From: Streptomyces sp. NBC_00523
GTDB lineage: Bacteria; Actinomycetota; Actinomycetes; Streptomycetales; Streptomycetaceae
Length of the DNA stretch: 64,000 nucleotides
Reading direction: 5' to 3'
Assembly (NCBI RefSeq): GCF_036346615.1
Contig: NZ_CP107836.1
Span: forward strand, 6,634,001 to 6,698,000
Numbering within the stretch: position 1 is the first letter of the stretch; the number at the start of each line of letters is the position of its first letter. Both the position numbers and the translations under genes were made by a program. Shown one piece after another: positions 32,902-41,452 of the stretch. The notes under the pieces were generated by a model. That model did no database searches, was not told the origin of the DNA, and worked only from the letters and a program-made list of their open reading frames with translations.

Positions 32902-34698
32902 TCAGGACGGCGCAGTCAGCACGACCTGGAGGACGAGGCGGCTCGGACGGGCGGCGCCATGACGGATCGTGTACACCGCGACGACGGGCTCCGCCGCCTG
33001 CCCGGCCGGGTCGAAGACGTTGCTTCCGACGTCCCAGCGCGGTGACGAACTGGGCGCGACGTCGACGCGCACCCGGTGGCCCGGCAGGAACGTGTGCGCC
33101 GTCGACCAGAGATCGATCACGAACTCGTGGTCCCGGCCCGGCTCCAACGGCCGTCGCCGGCCCACGCCCGTGACCGGGTCCACGACCCGCGCCGACCCGC
33201 GCTGCACCCCGTCGGTGACGACGCGACTGACACCGTCCGGGCCCACGTCGCACAGTCGCACGATCACGTCCGCGTCGTTCCCCGTCGTCGTGAGGTGGAT
33301 GACGGCGCGGACCGCGCCCAGCACAGTGAGTTCCTCGGTGAGCGGTGCGGTCCGCCAGGAGACCACGTCCTGACGCGCCTCGATTGCCGCCTGATCCTCC
33401 GGCCCCGCTCCGAACGGCCCGAAGAGGAGCACCGATCCGCCGCACGTGGGAACGGGGCACGCCGGATCGCTCGTCAGCCGCCGTTCGCCGGGCCCGGCCG
33501 CCTCTGTCGTCAGCGTGCCTTCGGCATTCAGGTACAGCTCCAGCGTCCGTGTGCCGGGCGGAGGGAACTCCCCCAGTTCGATCCACCGGTTCGCGCCCAT
33601 GAGGAACACCCGCACCGGCGGCAAGTCCGCCGACGCGGCGCGGAGGGTGGCGCCGAACCACAGCACGTGCTGGGTGGTGAGGTCGCCGTGGCCGCCGAGA
33701 TGGTCGGCGGACGCCTCCGGTCCGAAGGCCGCTCCGCCGGCCCGGCCCGAGAAGTCGTCGTGCGTCCAGGGGCCGACCAGGAGGCGGGGGGCCGGTCCGC
33801 CGGTGTTCTTCGCACGGCGCAGCAGCCGCCGGTAGAGCTCCAGGGTCGGGCCGAGGAAGACGTCGAACCAGCCGCCGATCAGGAAGACCGGTACGTCGAC
33901 CGCTTCGATCCGGTCGACGACCTTTCCCTCGCGATGACGTCCCGACGCGAGCGGCTCCCGCAGCAGGTCCAGACCCCACGCGACGATCGCCTCTGCGTCC
34001 TGCGCGGTGTGCGGGGCCCCGGCCCGGAACGCCGAACGGTCCGTGAGCGCCCGCTCGGTGGCCTCCCACCGTGCCGTCTCGGCCTCCCGTTCGCGTACGG
34101 AACCGATGCGCGCGATCAGATCCGGGGCGATCGCGTAGTGGGTCCACGCCAGGGTGCTGCCGATCTCGGGCACCCCGCCCCGGAACCGGAAACCGTCGAG
34201 TGCCGACAACGCAGGCGTCATGGCCGCGGCGACCGCCCGCAACCCCGGTGAGCCTCCGAGCAGGGCGGCGAACTGGGTGTCCGAGGCGTAGGAGGCGCCC
34301 CACATCCCGACGGTGCCGTCGCACTCGGGGAGCCCCGCGAGCCACGCCACGGCGTCGGCGCCGTCGTCCACCTCCTGCGCACAGGGGACGAACACCCCCT
34401 CGGAGCCGTAGCGGCCCCGGACGTCCTGGAGCGCGACGAGGTATCCGGCGGCGACGAGCCGCCCGACGTCGAGCATCCCCTCGCGCTCCTCACGGGCGAT
34501 GTCGTAGGGGTGGCGGGTCAGCAGAGCGGGCCAGGGCCCAGGTCCGTGCGGAATGAGGAGCAGGGTGCGCAGGCGCGTCCCGTCACGCAACGCGCAGGCT
34601 GTCTCGCGGCGTTCGGCGACCGGGTCCGCCGAATCGTCCGCGGGGCCGGTGGCCCGGAAGCCGGTCTGCGGTTGAGCCTCGCTCGTGCCGTCGCTCAC
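32902..34698 (-). CDS. CocE/NonD-family (S15 X-Pro peptidase-like) hydrolase
   Basis: 598 residues from the GTG at 34698, overlapping the GH51 stop by four bases. The N-terminal alpha/beta-hydrolase core has LLIPHGPGPWPALLTRHPYD, the nucleophile elbow GMWGASYASDTQFAAL (Ser in GASY) and HDDFSG near the late catalytic residues. A C-terminal jelly-roll follows (VIVRLCDVGPDGVSRVVTDG, HRVRVDVAPSSSPRWDVG). This is the full S15/CocE plan. Members split X-Pro peptides, acyl esters or amides. Being coupled to arabinofuranosidase and a sugar importer, it may remove an acyl decoration such as acetyl or feruloyl. That would be unusual for the family and is speculative. Confidence 0.85.
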   Translation of the reverse strand: MSDGTSEAQPQTGFRATGPADDSADPVAERRETACALRDGTRLRTLLLIPHGPGPWPALLTRHPYDIAREEREGMLDVGRLVAAGYLVALQDVRGRYGSEGVFVPCAQEVDDGADAVAWLAGLPECDGTVGMWGASYASDTQFAALLGGSPGLRAVAAAMTPALSALDGFRFRGGVPEIGSTLAWTHYAIAPDLIARIGSVREREAETARWEATERALTDRSAFRAGAPHTAQDAEAIVAWGLDLLREPLASGRHREGKVVDRIEAVDVPVFLIGGWFDVFLGPTLELYRRLLRRAKNTGGPAPRLLVGPWTHDDFSGRAGGAAFGPEASADHLGGHGDLTTQHVLWFGATLRAASADLPPVRVFLMGANRWIELGEFPPPGTRTLELYLNAEGTLTTEAAGPGERRLTSDPACPVPTCGGSVLLFGPFGAGPEDQAAIEARQDVVSWRTAPLTEELTVLGAVRAVIHLTTTGNDADVIVRLCDVGPDGVSRVVTDGVQRGSARVVDPVTGVGRRRPLEPGRDHEFVIDLWSTAHTFLPGHRVRVDVAPSSSPRWDVGSNVFDPAGQAAEPVVAVYTIRHGAARPSRLVLQVVLTAPS

Positions 34699-36194
34699 CG
34701 CAGGGCGACCGCCGTCCAGGAGGTCGGCGGCAGCTCGATGGTGAGCAGGCCGTCGGCGAGTGCCGCGCCGGTGTTCGGGACCGGGGTCACCCGGTCCCGG
34801 TGGGCGAGTGTGTTCCTGGCGTAGACGTCGGAGTCGGCCAGGGTCACCGCCTCCGTGATGTGCGAGCGGCCGAGGCTGCGCACGTCCACGGTGACCTCGG
34901 CCGCTTCCGCGGTGTCGCGGTTGACGAGGAAGATCGCGGCCCGGTCCTCGTCGGCGGTCGCGACGGCGTCGATGACGGACGCCTCACCGTAGCGAGCCGT
35001 TTCGTACACCGGCGCGTCGATCAGGGGGCGGAGCACCTCTCCGGTGGCCAGCCGGCTCGTGATCGAGAACGGGTAGAAGGTCGTCTGCCGCCAGGCCGGG
35101 CCGCCGGGTTCCGTCATGATCGGCGCGATCACGTTGACGAGCTGGGCCAGGGATGCCGAGGTGACGCGGTCGCTGCGGCGCAGCAGCGTCATCAGCAGGT
35201 TGCCGACGACCACGGCGTCCGCCACGGTGTAGGTGTCCTCCAGGAGACGGGGTGCGTGCTGCCACTCGTCCTGGATCTTGTCGGATTCCTGGTGCTCCTT
35301 GAGATACCAGACGTTCCACTCGTCGAAGGAGACGGCGATCTTCTTGGACGAGCGCTTCTTGTGCCCCACGTGGTCGGCGGTCGCGACGACGGTGTCGATG
35401 AAGTAGTCCATATCGGTCGCCGAGGCGAGGAAGGAGCCGAGGTCGCCGTCGTGCTCCTGGTAGTACGCGTGGCAGGAGACGTAGTCGACGTGGTCGTAGC
35501 AGTGCTCCAGTACGGTGCGTTCCCAGTCGCCGAAGGTCGGCATGGCCGATCCGGAGGAGCCGCAGACGACGAGTTCGAGGTTCGCGTCGGCCCGCTTCAT
35601 GGCGGCGGCGGTGCGGGCGGCCAGTTTGCCGTAGTCGTCCGCCGTCATGAAACCGGTCTGCCACGGCCCGTCCATCTCGTTGCCGAGGCACCACATGCGC
35701 ACGTCGTGCGGCTCCGGAGTCCCATGGGCGACGCGCAGGTCCGACAACGTCGTGCCGGACGGGTGGTTGGCGTATTCCAGCAGGTCGAGTGCGGGCAGGA
35801 TGCCCCGGGTGGCGACGTTGACGGCCAGCATCAACTCGGAGCCGGTGAGCCTGAGCCATCGCGCGAACTCGTCCAGACCGACCTGGTTGGATTCGAGTGA
35901 ACGCCAGGCGAGGTCGCGGCGCACCGGCCGCTTCTCGCGCGGGCCGACCGAGTCCTCCCAGCGGAACCCGGAGACGAAGTTGCCGCCCGGGTAGCGGATG
36001 GTCGTGCTGCCGAGTTCCCGGACGAGACCGACGACGTCCATGCGGAACCCGTCCGCGTTCGCGCTCGGGTGACCCGGCTCGTAGAGACCGGTGTACACGC
36101 ACCGGCCGAGGTGCTCGACGAACGAGCCGAAGGTGCGGCGCTGGACAGGGGCGATGACGGCCTGCCTGTCGAGTTCTATGTGGGCGCGGGGCAA
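34695..36194 (-). CDS. GH51 alpha-L-arabinofuranosidase (cytoplasmic)
   Basis: 499 residues. The start is a TTG at 36194 with AAAGGA eight bases upstream, giving LPRAHIELDRQ; no ATG or GTG in frame fits better. The catalytic barrel shows GSFVEHLGRCVYTGLYEPGH, TTIRYPGGNFVSGF, acid/base Glu173 in WCLGNEMDG and nucleophile Glu292 in VSFDEWNVWY. The C-terminal beta-domain closes with LPPTSWTAVALR. With no signal peptide, it should act on imported arabino-oligosaccharides. It sits between the ABC importer genes and the S15 hydrolase in one minus-strand operon, 125 bases after the last permease. Confidence 0.95.
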   Translation of the reverse strand: MPRAHIELDRQAVIAPVQRRTFGSFVEHLGRCVYTGLYEPGHPSANADGFRMDVVGLVRELGSTTIRYPGGNFVSGFRWEDSVGPREKRPVRRDLAWRSLESNQVGLDEFARWLRLTGSELMLAVNVATRGILPALDLLEYANHPSGTTLSDLRVAHGTPEPHDVRMWCLGNEMDGPWQTGFMTADDYGKLAARTAAAMKRADANLELVVCGSSGSAMPTFGDWERTVLEHCYDHVDYVSCHAYYQEHDGDLGSFLASATDMDYFIDTVVATADHVGHKKRSSKKIAVSFDEWNVWYLKEHQESDKIQDEWQHAPRLLEDTYTVADAVVVGNLLMTLLRRSDRVTSASLAQLVNVIAPIMTEPGGPAWRQTTFYPFSITSRLATGEVLRPLIDAPVYETARYGEASVIDAVATADEDRAAIFLVNRDTAEAAEVTVDVRSLGRSHITEAVTLADSDVYARNTLAHRDRVTPVPNTGAALADGLLTIELPPTSWTAVALR

Positions 36195-36319
36195 TGCGGC
36201 GGTCCTTTCGCGGTGATGGCGCGTGCCGGGCGGTCGGCACCGGGCAGCGGCCCGCCCCCGCCGGGACGTGCGGCAGGGGCAGGGCAGGGGTGGGCGGTAC
36301 GGCGGGCCGGATGCCTGCG

Positions 36320-37213
36320 TCAGCCCTTCACGGCGCCGGTGAGGCCACCGACGATGCGCCTCTCGAATATCGAGAAGAAGACCAGTGCGGGCAGCATGGC
36401 GAGTGAGGTGAAGGCGAGGACCTTCGCGGTGTCCGTGGAGTACTGGGAGGTGAAGACCTGGACGCCGAGCGGCAGGGTGTAGTTCGCCTGCGTGTTGAGG
36501 ATGTACAGCGGCAGGATGTAGTTGTTCCAGCTGCCGACGAATCCGAGGATGCCGACGGTCACCACGCCGGGCAGTGACAGCGGCAGCACCATGCGGAAGA
36601 AGAAGCCGAGCCGGCCCAGCCCGTCGATCGCGGCGGCCTCCTCGATCTCGTTCGGGATGGCCCTGAGGAACGGTACGAGGATGATGACGGTGGTCGGCAG
36701 GCCGAAGGCGATCTGCGGGATGATCACGCCGAGCAGGCTGTCGACGAGTCCGAGGTCCTTGATGACCAGGTACAGCGGAGTGATCGCGATGACCAGGGGG
36801 AACATCAACCCGGCGGCGAACAGGGAGTACATCGCCCCCTTGAGTTTGAAGTCGTAGCGTGCGATGACGAAGCTCACCATCATCCCCGTGGCGACGATGC
36901 CGACGGTGCTGGCGATCGCGACGATGAGGGAGTTGGCGAACTCGCCCCAGAAGACGTTCGACGTGAGGATGCCGGTGTAGTTGCCGATCACCCAAGGGTG
37001 CGGCAGGCCGGCCGGATCCGTGGTGATCTGCGAGTTGGAGCGGAATCCGCCGAGCACGATGTAGAGAACCGGTGCGACGCACACACCGACGAAGAGCAGC
37101 GCGACGAAGTAGACGACCGGGCTGCCCCACTTCTGCGGAGCGCCGCGGCGGCCGGTGGGTGGCGTCGGCTCCGGCGCGGGGGACGTCCGGGAAACGGTGG
37201 TCGTCACGCTCAT
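36320..37213 (-). CDS. Sugar ABC transporter permease (MalG type)
   Basis: 297 residues. The start ATG at 37213 overlaps the stop of the upstream permease (ATGA). Six membrane helices follow a Pro/Thr-rich N-terminus. The EAA loop reads EIEEAAAIDGLGRLGFFFRMVLPLSLPG, which contacts the ATPase. The C-terminal ERRIVGGLTGAVKG is the usual ending of carbohydrate permeases of this class. With its partner permease and the lipoprotein encoded upstream, it imports sugars. The ATPase is missing from the operon, so a shared MsiK-like protein is expected. Confidence 0.93.
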   Translation of the reverse strand: MSVTTTVSRTSPAPEPTPPTGRRGAPQKWGSPVVYFVALLFVGVCVAPVLYIVLGGFRSNSQITTDPAGLPHPWVIGNYTGILTSNVFWGEFANSLIVAIASTVGIVATGMMVSFVIARYDFKLKGAMYSLFAAGLMFPLVIAITPLYLVIKDLGLVDSLLGVIIPQIAFGLPTTVIILVPFLRAIPNEIEEAAAIDGLGRLGFFFRMVLPLSLPGVVTVGILGFVGSWNNYILPLYILNTQANYTLPLGVQVFTSQYSTDTAKVLAFTSLAMLPALVFFSIFERRIVGGLTGAVKG

Positions 37214-38235
37214 CACACGGTCCCTTCCGTGACGGCGCCCCGGAGGTCGCGGCGCAGGACGAAGCGCTGGTAGATCAGGGCGACGACGAGCGAGATGACG
37301 AACATGACCACCGCGACGGCGCTGCCGTAGCCGTAGTTGCCCGCGTTGCGTCCCTGGGCGAGCATGTAGATCGCCATCGTCGACGTGCCGGTCGTGCCCG
37401 CGACGTACGGGCCCCAGATGATGTAGACGAGGTCGAACAACTGCAGTGAGCCGATGATCGACAGGAAGGCCCAGATGCGGATCGTCGGCCCCAGCAGCGG
37501 CAGCGTGATGCGGCGCTGGATCTGCCAGTAGGTGGCACCGTCGATCTGCGCGGCCTCGAAGATCTCTTCGGGGATCGACTGGAGGCCGGCGAGCATGAGG
37601 ATCACCGCGAAGCCGATGTACTTCCACGTGATGATGGCGACCAGGGTCCAGATGGCCAGGTCCGGGTCGGCGATCCAGTCGGCTGCCAGGGATCCCAGGC
37701 CGATCCTTTCCAGCAGTCCGTTGGCGGCGCCGTCGCTCTGCAGTATCAAGCCCCAGCCGATGCCGACGATGATCTCGGACACGATGTAGGGCACGAAGAT
37801 CAGGACGCGGATCGCCGAGCGGCCGCGGATCTTCTGGTTGAGCAGCAGGGCGAGGGCGATCGCTATCGGGCCCTGGACGACCAGTGACAGCACGAGGAGC
37901 AGCCCGTTGTGCCACAGGACGTCGTGGAACGCGGGGTCGGTCAGGATCAGCTTGTAGTTGCTCAGGCCGACCCAGTCGGTGGGATCTCCGTAGCCCTTCC
38001 ACCGGTAGAACCCGTAGTACGCGGCGAGCACGATCGGGAAGATCACGAACGCCAGGAACATGATGATCGCCGGCGCGGACAGGACCGCGATCTCCAGTCG
38101 CATCCTGGCACGGCCTCGGCGGTGGGCAGCCGCTCGCGGCGGAGCCGGGGTTGCGGACTTCGCCACACCCCTGGCCCCCTGCATGCCCTGCGACTGGCGG
38201 CCGTGGGCCGGGTCAGCGCCCAGGGTGTCGCTCAT
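37213..38235 (-). CDS. Sugar ABC transporter permease (MalF type)
   Basis: 340 residues from the ATG at 38235. A long basic N-terminal tail precedes six helices (SAPAIIMFLAFVIFPIVLAAYYGFY, then LVVQGPIAIALALLLN and others). The EAA loop is EIFEAAQIDGATYWQIQRRITLPLLGPT. It is ten bases downstream of the binding-protein gene and overlaps the second permease, so the three are co-translated. GH51 in the same operon and GH39 opposite point to arabinoxylan-derived oligosaccharides as cargo. Confidence 0.93.
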   Translation of the reverse strand: MSDTLGADPAHGRQSQGMQGARGVAKSATPAPPRAAAHRRGRARMRLEIAVLSAPAIIMFLAFVIFPIVLAAYYGFYRWKGYGDPTDWVGLSNYKLILTDPAFHDVLWHNGLLLVLSLVVQGPIAIALALLLNQKIRGRSAIRVLIFVPYIVSEIIVGIGWGLILQSDGAANGLLERIGLGSLAADWIADPDLAIWTLVAIITWKYIGFAVILMLAGLQSIPEEIFEAAQIDGATYWQIQRRITLPLLGPTIRIWAFLSIIGSLQLFDLVYIIWGPYVAGTTGTSTMAIYMLAQGRNAGNYGYGSAVAVVMFVISLVVALIYQRFVLRRDLRGAVTEGTV

Positions 38236-38245
38236 GTCTGCTTAC

Positions 38246-39538
38246 TCAGCCCTTCTCGGCGGCGGCTTTGACGTCCTTCACGATGTCGCCGGCCGTGCCC
38301 TTGCCGGCCATCAGGTTCACGACGGCGATGTTCATGGCGTTGCCGACGTTCTGGCCGTACACGGTGTCGAGGAACTGCATGGAGTACGCCGCCTTGTTGA
38401 ACGCCTGCAGCGCCGAGATGTTGTACGTCTCGGTGACGACCCCCTGGGCGGCCTTGTTCACCGGAATGGTGTCGAATGCCTTCCCGTACGCTTCCTGCTG
38501 CTCCTTGGTCACGACGAACCGGAGGAAGTCCGCTGCCGCCTTCGGCGCGTTCTTGGCGAGGGAGTAGCCCCCGGCGCCGCCCATGATGGCGGTCGGGTCG
38601 CCCTTCCCGCCGGGCACCGCGGGGAAGGGGAACCATCCCAGGTCGGGGAGCTGCTTCTTGTCGGGCGTCAGGTCCGCGATCACACCGGGGTCCCAGTTGC
38701 CCATGAGCTCCATGGCCGCCTTGCGGTTGGCGAGCATGCCGGCGGACGATCCGGCTCCCTGCTGCGACGTCGCCGTCAGGAAGCCCTTCTGGAAGGGGGT
38801 GTGCCCCAGCAGACCTGCCAGGTCCTCGCCGGCCTTGTTCCAGCACGGGTCGTCGAACGTGAGCGACTTGGCGGCCTCCTGCATGGTCTCCTGGCTGCAC
38901 TCACGCAGAACGAAGTTGTAGTACCAGTGCGCGGCCGGCCAGGCGTCCTTGGCGCCGACGGCGATCGGCGCGACCTTGACCGTCTTCAGCTTGGCGACGG
39001 CGTCCGTGAGCTCGTCCATCGTCGTGGGTGGCGCGGTGATGCCGGCCTTCTTGAACAGGTCCTTGCTGTAGTAGATGCCTTCGGGCTGGGTGTCGAGCGG
39101 CATCGCGTAGACCTTGCCGTCGATCGAAACACCTTGCAGGGCCGCCTCGCCCACGTTCGCCCGGTCGGTGTCGGTCAGGTCCAGTGCCCGGATCTGCCCG
39201 GCGTCGACCATGGCCTGCATCTTGCCGCCGCCGCGCTGGAGGAAGATGCTCGGCGCCGAGTTCGAGTTGAGCGCGTTCTGCAGCTTGCCGTCGAGGTCCT
39301 CGTTCTGGACCGACTGGATCTTGACCGTCACGTCCTTGTGCAGGGCCTGGTACGCCTTCGCGGCGTCCTTCCAGTACTTGGCGCCCCGGCCTTCCATGGC
39401 ATTCGTCCAGACGGTCACCGTGGCGTGCCCGTCGGACGTACCGCTGCCGTCGTCGCCGCCGCCCGCGCAGCCGGCAGCGGCGAGTGCGACGCACAAGCCG
39501 ATCGCGGCACCGGTCGTGCTGCGGATTCTCCTCGTCAT
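38246..39538 (-). CDS. Sugar-binding lipoprotein of the arabinoxylan-locus ABC importer
   Basis: 430 residues, with ATG at 39538 after AGGAGT. The lipoprotein signal peptide ends with AAAGC, putting the lipid-modified cysteine at residue 24, followed by a Gly/Asp/Ser spacer. The rest is an extracellular solute-binding protein family 1 fold (VTVWTNAMEGRGAKYWKDAAKAY, APSIFLQRGGGKMQAMVDAG, YAMPLDTQPEGIYYSKDLF, GGAGGYSLAKNAPKAAADFL). It captures oligosaccharides at the membrane for the two permeases encoded next. Its promoter region is shared with the divergent GH39 gene and contains TTTGCGCAAA and CGCAAGTTGCG palindromes. Confidence 0.93.
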   Translation of the reverse strand: MTRRIRSTTGAAIGLCVALAAAGCAGGGDDGSGTSDGHATVTVWTNAMEGRGAKYWKDAAKAYQALHKDVTVKIQSVQNEDLDGKLQNALNSNSAPSIFLQRGGGKMQAMVDAGQIRALDLTDTDRANVGEAALQGVSIDGKVYAMPLDTQPEGIYYSKDLFKKAGITAPPTTMDELTDAVAKLKTVKVAPIAVGAKDAWPAAHWYYNFVLRECSQETMQEAAKSLTFDDPCWNKAGEDLAGLLGHTPFQKGFLTATSQQGAGSSAGMLANRKAAMELMGNWDPGVIADLTPDKKQLPDLGWFPFPAVPGGKGDPTAIMGGAGGYSLAKNAPKAAADFLRFVVTKEQQEAYGKAFDTIPVNKAAQGVVTETYNISALQAFNKAAYSMQFLDTVYGQNVGNAMNIAVVNLMAGKGTAGDIVKDVKAAAEKG

Positions 39539-39583
39539 CGTGGGAACTCCTGATCTGTTGCCGGTGGTCCAACTGCCGGGTTT

Positions 39584-39674
39584 TTTGCGCAAATTAATGA
39601 GCCACCCGTGAGGTAGGTGCAAGGTCTACCGCCTGAAATGAACGCTGAGCAACCATTAGTTTTCGCAAGTTGCG
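39584..39674. promoter_or_regulatory. Palindromes in the divergent importer/GH39 control region
   Basis: TTTGCGCAAA (39584-39593) and CGCAAGTTGCG (39664-39674) are perfect palindromes with a shared TTGCG/CGCAA half-site, 70 bases apart. A TTATCGATCGTTTCGATCG-like cluster follows. They suit a LacI regulator acting on both operons. The whole 39539-39870 gap holds no gene. Confidence 0.6.
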
Positions 39675-39757
39675 GGATCGTTATCGATCGTTTCGATCGC
39701 CGGGGCGGCGGGCCGCGAGAGGGCGCCCGAAGATCGCCGGACGGTCCGTCCGACGTC

Positions 39758-39787
39758 TTGACACCGCTTTCCCGATCTCCCTACGGT
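39758..39787 (+). promoter_or_regulatory. Probable sigma-70-type promoter of GH39
   Basis: A consensus TTGACA at 39758-39763 is followed 18 bases later by TACGGT at 39782-39787, about 85 bases before the GH39 start codon. Confidence 0.55.
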
Positions 39788-39870
39788 GCGCAGCACATTG
39801 AGCGAGCGCCGGCCTTCCGCCCGCCCGTCCAGGCGCGCCTCGCGCCGCACCGCAGCAGAGGAACCCCACC

Positions 39871-41418
39871 ATGCGGATCGTCGTCCCCCGACAGCCGACA
39901 GCCCGACTCTCCGATGCCTGGCGTCATTGCGTCGGCACCGGCCGCCTCGATCTCGCGCTACGGCGCGACTACCAGGAATCGCTCGCCCTCGTTCAGCGCG
40001 ACATCGGTTTCCGGTACATCCGGGGGCACGGCCTCCTCAGCGACGGGATGGGCATCCACCACCCCTACCACCACGCCGGCGAGCGCCGCGTACGTCACGC
40101 CTTCACGTACGTCGACCAAGTGGTCGACGCCTACCTGGAGATGGGCATCGCACCCTTCCTCGAACTGGGGTTCATGCCCTCGGGGCTGGCCTCCGGCGAC
40201 GACACCGTGTTCTGGTGGAAGGGCAACATCACTCCTCCGCGTGACGAGAGGGAGTGGGCGGACCTCGTCCGGGCCGTCATGGGGCACCTGATCGACCGCT
40301 ACGGCGCCGACCAGGTGCGCCGGTGGCCGGTCGAGGTGTGGAACGAGCCGAACCTGGCTCCGTTCTGGGCCTCCGACCAGGACGGCTATCACCGCCTGTA
40401 CGAGGTGACCTCGCTGGCCGTCAAGGAGGTCGACGCCGGGCTCCAGGTCGGCGGTCCGTCGCTGGCGCCGGGCTACCAGGACGAGTGGATCCAGCGCTTC
40501 GCGGAGTTCGTGGAGGCTCGCGACCTGCCCATCGATTTCGTCAGCCGCCACGCCTACTCGTCCGGCCCCGTCCAGCCCGTACCGTTCGGCGCTCACCAGA
40601 CCCTCATGCCGGCCTCGGCCCTGCTGGAGCAGTTCGAGGCCCCGCGACGGCAGCTGGCGGGCACCCGGCTCGCGGAACTCCCCTTGCACATCACGGAGTT
40701 CAACTCCTCGTACCGGCCGGACAACCCGATCCACGACACCGCGTTCCATGCGGCGTACCTGGCCCCGGTACTCGTGAACGGAGGGGACCTCGCGGACTCC
40801 TTCTCGTACTGGACCTTCAGTGACGTCTTCGAAGAGGTGGGCATACCCACGGCGGCGTTCCACGGCGGATTCGGCCTCCTGACGCACCGCCAGATCAAGA
40901 AGCCCACCTACCACTTGTACACATTCATGGCGGAGATGGGGGAGCAGATCCTTGCCCGGGGTGAGGACCACCTGGTGACACGGCACGACGACGGCCGGAT
41001 CACCGTGCTGGCCTGGGCACCGGCCGACCCGGCGGGCGGCGATCCCGTGAACGGGCGCTCCCTCCGGCTGTCCCTGCCCGTCGGAGCCCCGGACGCGCGG
41101 GGCTCCGCCTATCTCCGTCGCCGCTCCGTGAGTGAGGAGGCGGGCAACCCCTGGACCGCCTGGTGCGAGATGGGCCGGCCGCTCGCGCCCGGCCGCCGTC
41201 AGATCGACGCCTTGCGCGAGGCGGCCGAACCGGCCCGCTCGCACGGGAACGTTCCCGTGGTCGGCGGGCGTGCCGACGTGCACCTCGTCCTGAGCCGGCA
41301 CGAGGTGACGCTCGTGGAGCTCACCCCGGTCGCCGACGAGACGCCCGACTGGTGGAGCGACGACCGCCTGTTCGGGCTCGGCGACGAGGGGGCCGACGCC
41401 TTCGCGGCCCAGGACTGA
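39871..41418 (+). CDS. GH39 beta-xylosidase (cytoplasmic)
   Basis: 515 residues, with ATG at 39871 after GAGGAA. The GH39 barrel has FRYIRGHGLLSDGMGI, FLELGFMPSGLASGD, acid/base Glu159 in VEVWNEPNL and nucleophile Glu276 in HITEFNSSY, then FSYWTFSDVFEEVGIP and FGLLTHRQIKKPTYHLYTFM. A C-terminal beta-domain completes the usual length. No signal peptide is present. It probably removes xylose from imported short oligosaccharides. It is transcribed away from the binding-protein operon and leads, 34 bases later, into the fructosamine-kinase-like gene. Confidence 0.94.
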   Translation: MRIVVPRQPTARLSDAWRHCVGTGRLDLALRRDYQESLALVQRDIGFRYIRGHGLLSDGMGIHHPYHHAGERRVRHAFTYVDQVVDAYLEMGIAPFLELGFMPSGLASGDDTVFWWKGNITPPRDEREWADLVRAVMGHLIDRYGADQVRRWPVEVWNEPNLAPFWASDQDGYHRLYEVTSLAVKEVDAGLQVGGPSLAPGYQDEWIQRFAEFVEARDLPIDFVSRHAYSSGPVQPVPFGAHQTLMPASALLEQFEAPRRQLAGTRLAELPLHITEFNSSYRPDNPIHDTAFHAAYLAPVLVNGGDLADSFSYWTFSDVFEEVGIPTAAFHGGFGLLTHRQIKKPTYHLYTFMAEMGEQILARGEDHLVTRHDDGRITVLAWAPADPAGGDPVNGRSLRLSLPVGAPDARGSAYLRRRSVSEEAGNPWTAWCEMGRPLAPGRRQIDALREAAEPARSHGNVPVVGGRADVHLVLSRHEVTLVELTPVADETPDWWSDDRLFGLGDEGADAFAAQD

Positions 41419-41452
41419 GCACTCCACCCCACCGCATGAGAGGAGCACACCC

